Below, piece by piece: positions 1-4,722 of a DNA stretch of 5,091 bases. The translations under genes were made by a program, and so were the position numbers. This DNA comes from Firmicutes bacterium UBA4916 (GTDB lineage: Bacteria > Bacillota > Clostridia > Tissierellales > Tepidimicrobiaceae): the NCBI GenBank assembly GCA_002398845.1, contig DHBY01000051.1:9544-14634 (forward strand). Direction: 5' to 3'. Position 1 is the stretch's first letter, and every line of letters begins with the position of its first letter. The notes beneath the pieces are model-generated. The model was not told the DNA's origin. It worked only from the letters and a program-made list of their open reading frames with translations, and ran no database searches.

Positions 1-829
1 CTGGGTAATAATGAGCTGGTAACATTTCACCATGAGTATAAACATCTACTCCAGTTCCCTTTGTTTGTTCAAGTAATTCCTCCAAGTCCTTCAAATCATG
101 ACCTGAAATAAGTATTGCTGGATTATTTCTTACTCCTATATTTACTTCAGTAATTTCTGGATTTCCATAAGTTGATGTATTTGCCTTATCAAGTAATGCC
201 ATTGTCTTTACGCCATATTCCCCTGTTTCTAAAGTTAATTGAACTAAATCATCTAAGGTTAAGCTATCATCTAAAGTAGCAGCTAATGCTTTTCTAATAA
301 ATTTCCCTATTTCTGGATCATAATACCCTAGATTATCTGCGTGTTCTGTATAAGCTGCCATACCTTTAACACCATAGGTAATTAATTCCCTTAAGGATCT
401 GATATCTTCATTCTCTGTGGCAAGTACACCAACTTTTTCAGAAGTAGATTTATATACTATTTCATCCCTTGAATTTACTGTAAATGTGGCTGCATCAGCT
501 AGTTTTCCTAATTCGATCCCTTTTTCTATTAATTCAGCTTTAAGTTTATCTCTTAGTTTAAGAGCTTCTTTTATTTTTTCAAAAAACCTTTCCTTATCAA
601 AATTAGCATTAGTAATAGTCATAAATAGGCCTTCTATTATAAATCTATCTAAAGCTACTACGTCCATTCCTATTTCATCTGCTTTAACCCCTAACTGTGA
701 TATTCCCTTTAAGGAATATATCATTAAATCTTGTAAGTTAGCCAACTCTGCCGTTTTACCACACATACCTACCTTAGTGCAGCCTTTACCTCCAGCAGTT
801 TCCTGACATTGATAACAAAACATTGACAT
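1..829 (-). CDS. hcp: Hybrid-cluster protein (hydroxylamine reductase), class I, partial (C-terminus beyond window)
   Basis: This is the N-terminal half of Hcp, a cytoplasmic Fe-S protein that reduces hydroxylamine in vitro and is linked to nitric oxide reduction and nitrosative stress in anaerobes. The frame starts MSMFCYQCQETAGG and reads 276 codons without a stop to the left edge. The full protein is usually about 530-550 residues, so roughly half is missing. Cysteines 5, 8, 17 and 23 form CX2CX8CX5C, the class I spacing that binds the proximal [4Fe-4S] cluster. GHD (His244) and THGEMLPAH (Glu268) supply the first two protein ligands of the hybrid cluster; their 24-residue spacing equals that of the Desulfovibrio enzyme. 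The remaining Cys and Glu ligands lie outside the window. ATG at 829 is preceded by a GGGGGG ribosome site (838-843) 8 nt upstream; a second ATG at 823 is less well spaced. The gene has its own promoter with a CRP/FNR-type palindrome. Identification is very secure. Confidence 0.97.
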   Translation of the reverse strand, partial: MSMFCYQCQETAGGKGCTKVGMCGKTAELANLQDLMIYSLKGISQLGVKADEIGMDVVALDRFIIEGLFMTITNANFDKERFFEKIKEALKLRDKLKAELIEKGIELGKLADAATFTVNSRDEIVYKSTSEKVGVLATENEDIRSLRELITYGVKGMAAYTEHADNLGYYDPEIGKFIRKALAATLDDSLTLDDLVQLTLETGEYGVKTMALLDKANTSTYGNPEITEVNIGVRNNPAILISGHDLKDLEELLEQTKGTGVDVYTHGEMLPAHYYP

Positions 830-863
830 ATTATTTACCCCCCAATTTTTTATTGATAACTAT

Positions 864-869
864 ATTTTA
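864..869 (-). promoter_or_regulatory. hcp: Predicted -10 element of the hcp promoter (TAAAAT)
   Basis: On the minus strand TAAAAT lies at 869-864, which predicts a start near A857 and a leader of about 28 nt. No recognisable -35 box exists at 17-bp spacing (the hexamer there reads CCGAAA), as expected for a promoter that depends on an activator. TATAGT at 864-859 is an alternative -10 and would move the start about 5 nt downstream. Confidence 0.5.
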
Positions 870-890
870 ATATATAATCCCTAGTATTTC

Positions 891-906
891 GGTAACTTAT
901 GTTACC
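891..906. promoter_or_regulatory. 16-bp palindromic operator upstream of hcp, likely CRP/FNR-family (HcpR) site
   Basis: The sequence GGTAACTTATGTTACC has perfect 6-bp arms around a 4-bp spacer, with two further outer matches (T889/A908 and T888/A909). Its centre (898.5) falls at -41.5 relative to the start predicted from the TAAAAT -10 box, the classical class II activator position for CRP/FNR proteins. HcpR, a CRP/FNR-family regulator, is known from comparative genomics to control hcp in Clostridia and other anaerobes. That this palindrome is an HcpR site is inferred; no regulator gene is present in the window. Confidence 0.7.
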
Positions 907-924
907 AAATTAAATTTTTTAAAA

Positions 925-950
925 AATAGGTCTCATTTGTTAGACCTATT
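925..950 (-). terminator. Rho-independent terminator of the DUF1538/PII operon
   Basis: A perfect 9-bp stem (AATAGGTCT / AGACCTATT) encloses an 8-nt loop. In the minus-strand direction it runs directly into a T-run (924-921, plus the two T that end the stem). It lies about 73 nt past the stop codon of the PII-like gene and just before the hcp operator, so it insulates hcp from read-through. The plus-strand side is also T-rich, but no plus-strand gene needs it. Confidence 0.8.
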
Positions 951-1023
951 CTTTTATTTCAAATATAGTTTAATTTATAAGTTTTTATCTAAATTATATT
1001 ATCATCTTTAAAAATTGATTCAA

Positions 1024-1689
1024 TTACTCATTGTATAATCCCAATGTTCTACTTACACCCATTACAAAGATAATGCCATTACTTGGTTCACTGATATTTA
1101 ATCTTTCTCCTATTGCATTTACAATAGATTCAGTTTTTTCTACTTTGGATAGTATAAGAACTATATCTTTTTCTGGTTCAATTTCTATATTAAATAATTT
1201 AGCCTTTTCCTGAGTTCCAGAACCTCTTCCATGAATTACAGTTCCACCTGTAGAACCAGCAGATTCAGCTGCTTCTAATACATTGCCTGAAATGCCTTTA
1301 TCCACAATAACAAATATAGATTCGTAATCCACATTATTCACACCCTTCTTTTGAAATTTAGACACATGCTTAGAGCCTTTAAGATTTAAACAATATTTTA
1401 ATGGCATAGAAAAAGCAATTCCATTATTAGCTTTATCTAAATTAAATTTTCTTGACATTTTATCATAAAAAATATCCTCTAACTTTTCATCTATAATCGT
1501 TATAAAAATCTCTTTCCTCAAATCAAAGGCTCCTAATACATTTAACCATTCTGTTCTTACTGTGCCTTTTCCTAAAAAAATAGTTCCTCCTATTGCTCCT
1601 AATTCTTTAGATAACTTTAATGCACTACTACCTTTACCAAAATCTAATATTAGATAGAAAAGAATTAAACTATTTCCGTCAAAATTCAT
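1024..1689 (-). CDS. Tandem PII-like (P-II family) signalling protein, two fused domains
   Basis: A 221-residue soluble protein made of two PII-like domains (about residues 9-97 and 123-217) that align with each other. Each has a leading beta strand, a helix, a GG[T]-strand-G[K/R]G[S/T] turn where the T-loop would start (GGTIFLGKGT, GGTVIHGRGS), a second strand/helix, and a closing NG-I-x-F strand (NNGIAFS, SNGIIFV). PII proteins are trimers that bind ATP/ADP and 2-oxoglutarate or other small effectors and control transporters and enzymes. Here the T-loop is much shortened and lacks the uridylylated Tyr of GlnB, and the B-loop Lys is replaced, so effector and partner probably differ from GlnB/GlnK. 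The gene lies 2 nt after the DUF1538 stop, with a GGGAGGG ribosome site (1699-1705) inside that gene's end, so the two are almost certainly co-translated. By analogy with GlnK-AmtB and SbtB-SbtA it is inferred to regulate that transporter. Domain assignment is fairly sure; effector unknown. Confidence 0.85.
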   Translation of the reverse strand: MNFDGNSLILFYLILDFGKGSSALKLSKELGAIGGTIFLGKGTVRTEWLNVLGAFDLRKEIFITIIDEKLEDIFYDKMSRKFNLDKANNGIAFSMPLKYCLNLKGSKHVSKFQKKGVNNVDYESIFVIVDKGISGNVLEAAESAGSTGGTVIHGRGSGTQEKAKLFNIEIEPEKDIVLILSKVEKTESIVNAIGERLNISEPSNGIIFVMGVSRTLGLYNE

Positions 1690-1691
1690 AG

Positions 1692-3161
1692 CTAATTTCC
1701 CTCCCTCTTAGCTTTTATTTTAAATATAAGCCCAAGAATTTGTATTGCCACCAAAGGAGTCATAGCCACCATAGCAATCACACCAAAACCATCTATTAAA
1801 ATATTTGCTGTTGAAATAGCATTTGCGGCTCCTTGTGCAAAAGCTAAAACAAAGGTAGCTGTCATAGGTCCAGATGCCACTCCTCCTGAATCAAAGGCAA
1901 TACCAACAAAAATCGGTGGAACTTTATAGGACAAGAATACCCCTAATGCAAAGCCTGGCAATAGAAAATGCCAAAGTTTCAAACTAGGTATCATAATCCT
2001 CAACATAGACATTGAAACTGCAAAAGCAATTCCTAAGGATAAGGCCACTAATATAACTCTCTTTTTTATATGCCCTGCCGTAACATCCTCCACCTGTTCA
2101 GTCAATACATAAACTGCTGGTTCTGCTAATACTACTACCATCCCCAATAAAAATCCAACAACCGGCAATAGCCAAGGATGAGAAATTGCTATTCCTTCAC
2201 CCATGACCCTTCCCACTTCCATAAATCCAGCATTTACTCCAACTAAAAACAATGTAAGACCAATATATGTGTATAAAAGTCCTTTTAGAATAGTATTTTT
2301 GTTTTTCTTATTTAGTTTGAACTTAGTTTTATCAAAAATTAGAAATAGTATAAGCAAAGGAAATAAAGTTATAATAGACTCCTTTAATAATTGTGGGAAT
2401 ACTTTAAAATATGGACTTAATATGCCAGTATTAGGTACAAAGGCTTCCACTTCACCCTGTATATCTGTAAGTCCTTTTATTATACTCATTGACATAATAG
2501 CAAAAATAGGTCCTGCAGAGGCTAGTCCTACCATGCCAAAACTATCTTCTTCTGAAGTTTCACCACCCTTTAGTTGAGAAACTCCATACCCTAAAGCTAA
2601 TATAAATGGAGTGGTCATAGCTCCAGTAGTAGCTCCTGATGCATCTACAGAAATGGCTAAAAACTCCTCCGAAACATTTACGCCAAGAATAAGTATTATA
2701 AAATAAACTAATGTAAATATCTTATTTAATCGTTTCCCATATAATATCCTAAGTAAACCTATAGCTACCATAATCCCTACTCCTATTGAAACTACAATAA
2801 GAATAAGCAAACTTGAAAGTTTTCCCCCTGAAGCTAAATTTATCTGTCTAGCAAGTATTTGCAAATCAGGTTCAGCAATGGTAATAAAAAACCCTAAAAT
2901 AAATCCAAGTATACCAACTAAATGTACTTTATTTGTCTTTGCTATGGTTTCACCCATAAGGTTTCCAATAGGTCCAATACCAATATGAGCCCCAAATAAA
3001 AAAACCCCCAAACCTATAATAACAAACATAGCACCTATTAAAAATCTAATAAACATTTCAGTTCCTATCGGTACTATGGTAAAACTTAAAATAACAACTA
3101 AAATTGTTATTGGCAAAACAGATAAAGATACTTCCTTCAGTTTTTTTAATAATATATTCAA
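1692..3161 (-). CDS. DUF1538 family membrane protein with two DUF1538 domains (UmpAB-like cation/proton antiporter candidate)
   Basis: A 489-residue, very hydrophobic protein with about 12 membrane segments that consists of two direct repeats. Repeat 1 (about 37-228) and repeat 2 (about 292-480) share, in order, IGL-FL-G, G-x-MGE-IA, AEP-x4-L-x2-Q (96-106 and 346-356), a G-LRI helix, D-x2-G-x3-G-MT-x2-FxLA (173-189 and 424-440) and D-FG (206 and 457). The conserved acidic residues inside membrane stretches (E97, E347, D173, D424) suit ion binding. The halves are joined by a hydrophilic, lysine-rich stretch (278-291). As I recall, two separate DUF1538 proteins, UmpA and UmpB of Halomonas, were reported as a two-component Na+(Li+,K+)/H+ antiporter; this chain resembles both fused. 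Substrate here is not proven. The start is TTG at 3161, the only reasonable initiator behind the strong GGGGAGG site, with a short 4-nt spacer. It is first in a two-gene operon with the PII-like protein and has its own promoter. Confidence 0.88.
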   Translation of the reverse strand: MNILLKKLKEVSLSVLPITILVVILSFTIVPIGTEMFIRFLIGAMFVIIGLGVFLFGAHIGIGPIGNLMGETIAKTNKVHLVGILGFILGFFITIAEPDLQILARQINLASGGKLSSLLILIVVSIGVGIMVAIGLLRILYGKRLNKIFTLVYFIILILGVNVSEEFLAISVDASGATTGAMTTPFILALGYGVSQLKGGETSEEDSFGMVGLASAGPIFAIMSMSIIKGLTDIQGEVEAFVPNTGILSPYFKVFPQLLKESIITLFPLLILFLIFDKTKFKLNKKNKNTILKGLLYTYIGLTLFLVGVNAGFMEVGRVMGEGIAISHPWLLPVVGFLLGMVVVLAEPAVYVLTEQVEDVTAGHIKKRVILVALSLGIAFAVSMSMLRIMIPSLKLWHFLLPGFALGVFLSYKVPPIFVGIAFDSGGVASGPMTATFVLAFAQGAANAISTANILIDGFGVIAMVAMTPLVAIQILGLIFKIKAKREGN

Positions 3162-3165
3162 AAAA

Positions 3166-3172
3166 CCTCCCC
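3166..3172 (-). promoter_or_regulatory. Ribosome binding site fixing the TTG start of the DUF1538 gene
   Basis: GGGGAGG (part of AAAGGGGAGG) lies only 4 nt before TTG at 3161-3159. No in-frame ATG or GTG lies within a usable distance, so TTG is the best start despite the short spacer. A rare start with tight spacing may keep expression of this membrane protein low. Confidence 0.7.
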
Positions 3173-3195
3173 TTTCTAAAGTAGAATATATCTAT

Positions 3196-3225
3196 ATAGT
3201 ATTTAAAGCTTGTATAATATGTCAA
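3196..3225 (-). promoter_or_regulatory. SigA-type promoter of the DUF1538/PII operon
   Basis: On the minus strand a perfect TTGACA (-35, 3225-3220) is followed after 18 bp by TACTAT (-10, 3201-3196). The predicted start is near 3190, giving a leader of about 29 nt to the TTG start. The strong -35 suggests largely constitutive transcription. The 3226-3383 stretch upstream is AT-rich and shows only a weak 7-bp inverted repeat at 3294-3315 (AAAATAG / CTATTTT). Confidence 0.65.
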
Positions 3226-3383
3226 GAGCTTATAAGTATTTTACTAAATAAGTTTTGATTATAGCTTAAAAATCTTTTATAGCATATCAATACAAAATAG
3301 AGAATACCCTATTTTAGCAATGAGAAATATGTATTATTATATAAATTAATAGATAGCATATAATATGAAAAAATATAATAGCA

Positions 3384-3421
3384 ATAAAACCATAGGCTTT
3401 GTTTCGAGCCTATGGTTTTAT
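3384..3421 (-). terminator. Strong rho-independent terminator after the zinc-ribbon gene
   Basis: A perfect 15-bp stem (3384-3398 with 3407-3421) encloses an 8-nt loop, with an AGCCTATGG core and A/T-rich outer arms that give the T-tract in either direction. It begins 1 nt past the TAG stop of the zinc-ribbon gene, so it ends the GTPase/ABC/zinc-ribbon operon and separates it from the DUF1538 promoter. Its near symmetry would allow action on both strands, but no plus-strand gene approaches it. Confidence 0.9.
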
Positions 3422-3422
3422 C

Positions 3423-3665
3423 CTAATAATCCTTCCCTGCTGCCATAACATTATCTGGGTCGAAACTATGGCATGGGGTTACTCCATATACCATATTACA
3501 TTTTGGACATTTTCCCTCATGACACTCCATCTCAAATTCTTCGCCGCATTTTACACATTTTATAAGTAGTGGCACAGCCATAGGCTGATTAGCAAAGCCC
3601 ATCATCCTTATTTTATCTACCAACTGTTTGCCATTTTCAAAACTTCCTGAACATCCTTCATGCAT
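3423..3665 (-). CDS. Small zinc-ribbon protein (80 residues), function unknown
   Basis: A short, soluble, cysteine-rich protein starting MHEGCSGSFENGK. Its centre has a zinc-ribbon layout: C37-x2-C40 (KCVKCG) and C53-x2-C56 (KCPKC), with extra C48-H49 and C65-H66 pairs and an isolated N-terminal H2/C5 that could add a second metal site. The N-terminal 30 residues (KQLVDKIRMMGFANQ) look like one amphipathic helix. The start is ATG at 3665, because GAGGAGG lies 8 nt upstream. The longer reading from TTG at 3695 would put this ribosome site inside the coding region and start within a hairpin. It is the last gene of the trio, 46 nt after the ABC ATPase, and directly precedes a strong terminator. 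The cysteine pattern and its metal-chaperone-like neighbours suggest metal binding or an adaptor role, but no specific function is known to me. Confidence 0.85.
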   Translation of the reverse strand: MHEGCSGSFENGKQLVDKIRMMGFANQPMAVPLLIKCVKCGEEFEMECHEGKCPKCNMVYGVTPCHSFDPDNVMAAGKDY

Positions 3666-3673
3666 CTTAAATT

Positions 3674-3680
3674 CCTCCTC
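3674..3680 (-). promoter_or_regulatory. Ribosome binding site deciding the zinc-ribbon start
   Basis: GAGGAGG lies 8 nt before ATG 3665-3663, an ideal spacing. It excludes the upstream in-frame TTG (3695) and ATG (3692), which have no such site. Confidence 0.85.
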
Positions 3681-3689
3681 ATTTTTTAA

Positions 3690-3724
3690 CATCAAACGCT
3701 AGAGACTGTCTCTACCGTTTGATG
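3690..3724 (-). other. Intercistronic mRNA hairpin between the ABC ATPase and zinc-ribbon genes
   Basis: CATCAAACG (3690-3698) pairs with CGTTTGATG (3716-3724). After one mismatch (C3699/C3715) TAGAGA (3700-3705) pairs with TCTCTA (3709-3714), leaving a 3-nt loop. The stem thus has 15 base pairs and one mismatch. It includes the last three and the stop codon of the ABC gene and ends 10 nt before the GAGGAGG site of the next gene. No T-run follows, so it is not a normal terminator. RNA processing, 3' end protection or differential expression of the last cistron are possible roles. Confidence 0.75.
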
Positions 3725-4722
3725 CTGATTGTCAAACCTTCTCTTAAATTATTTCTCATATTTTGGATTATTCTATCCATCTTTTCTAGTTCAACTAAAA
3801 CTTCTTTTTCTTCTTCACTCGTTTCTATTACCTTAGCTATCCCACCATTTTTTATAACGATTCTTCTATCTGCTATTAATGCTAATGTTGGGTCATGGGT
3901 TGCCATTAGAACTATTTTATCGCTATTTATCAATAGGTTTAATGCTTTTTTTCTATCTATGCCTGCATTTTCAATTTCATCTATTAACACTATGGGTGAT
4001 GAACTTAGAATAGCTGTATCAGCTATCATTAATGCCCTAGACTGTCCACCGCTAAGACTGGTTATTGGTGTATCTAAATTGAACTTCTCTCCTGCCAAGT
4101 TGTTAGCTGCCTCTATTATTTCTTTTATGATTTTTTCTTCATTTTCTATCATTCTGCTTTGTGCATGGAGCTCTAAAAATTCATGGACGGTTAAATCCAT
4201 TACAAAATTCATATTTTGTGAAAGCTGAGCTACCAATCTATTATTAGAGGAAAACCTCCATTTTTTATCTGGGATTTCTCCATTTATTAGTATGGTCCTT
4301 CCAGTGGGTGTATCCCTATGAGCCGCCCATTCTATATCTGCCAAAAGCCTACTTTTGCCCGATCCAGTAGGTCCTACTATGGATACGATTTCTGATTTGT
4401 TTATGGTTATCTTTTCAAAACCTTCTTTGATTCCAGATTTGTCCTTTCCCGCTAATATGGTTAAAGATTCTATACCCTTGTCTTCTTTGATTCCTAAAAA
4501 CTTTACCATTTGATTAATATATTCTAATAAATCTTCTGCTAATTTCTTGGTATCAATAGCCCATTCTTCTACTTCTTCTTCAGTAAAATGGTTTAAATAT
4601 TCTTCAAATGTCATATCTTCATATCCTTGAATATCCAACTTATTATTAGCAAAATAATTGATAACAAAGGGATATTTTTGCTGCAGTTCTTTTATTGAAA
4701 TCTTGCTTAATATATTATTCAT
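3712..4722 (-). CDS. Soluble ABC-type ATPase with extra N-terminal helical domain
   Basis: A 336-residue ATP-binding cassette protein with no membrane segments. Counting from the chosen ATG, Walker A is GPTGSGKS (117-124), the Q-loop glutamine about 166, the signature LSGGQS (223-228), Walker B IVLIDE with catalytic Glu249, followed by a D-loop, and the H-loop is THD (His276). All catalytic elements are intact. The first 75 residues are a helical domain (KELQQKYPFVINYF, then a glutamate-rich stretch) that faintly resembles DUF1858/ScdA N-terminal domains but lacks their cysteines. The C-terminal 40 residues are charged and probably helical. No permease is encoded nearby, so this is probably a mechanochemical or assembly ATPase rather than a transporter subunit. 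The start is ATG 4722, because AGGTGA lies 6 nt upstream; ATG 4728 and GTG 4731 are in frame but would overlap that site. It overlaps the GTPase stop by 8 nt (ATGAATAA), implying coupled translation. The partner substrate is unknown. Confidence 0.9.
   Translation of the reverse strand: MNNILSKISIKELQQKYPFVINYFANNKLDIQGYEDMTFEEYLNHFTEEEVEEWAIDTKKLAEDLLEYINQMVKFLGIKEDKGIESLTILAGKDKSGIKEGFEKITINKSEIVSIVGPTGSGKSRLLADIEWAAHRDTPTGRTILINGEIPDKKWRFSSNNRLVAQLSQNMNFVMDLTVHEFLELHAQSRMIENEEKIIKEIIEAANNLAGEKFNLDTPITSLSGGQSRALMIADTAILSSSPIVLIDEIENAGIDRKKALNLLINSDKIVLMATHDPTLALIADRRIVIKNGGIAKVIETSEEEKEVLVELEKMDRIIQNMRNNLREGLTISIKR

Noticed and set aside
417..806. A 129-codon plus-strand open frame
   Set aside because: It lies wholly antisense to hcp, whose protein is clearly recognisable; the plus-strand translation has low-complexity serine/isoleucine content and no proper ribosome site.
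2203..2577. A 124-codon plus-strand open frame
   Set aside because: It is antisense to the DUF1538 transporter, with no ribosome site or recognisable protein.
3220..3225. Possible Rex operator around the DUF1538 promoter
   Set aside because: The sequence near TTGACA (tgtataatatgtcaa) does not form the TTGTTAA-type inverted repeat expected for Rex.
3294..3315. Inverted repeat AAAATAG / CTATTTT upstream of the DUF1538 promoter
   Set aside because: Only 7 bp, almost all A/T, in a very AT-rich region; expected by chance and not placed over the promoter core.
3176..3383. Possible riboswitch or T-box leader before the DUF1538 gene
   Set aside because: The predicted leader is only about 29 nt and contains no conserved stem or terminator; the region upstream of the promoter shows no recognisable riboswitch core.
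3666..3695. N-terminal extension of the zinc-ribbon protein starting at TTG 3695
   Set aside because: The extension would place the excellent GAGGAGG site inside the coding region and start within the hairpin; ATG 3665 has ideal spacing.
3719..4228. A 169-codon plus-strand open frame with hydrophobic stretches
   Set aside because: It is antisense to the ABC ATPase, whose catalytic motifs are intact; the hydrophobicity is a by-product of the reverse complement of charged codons.
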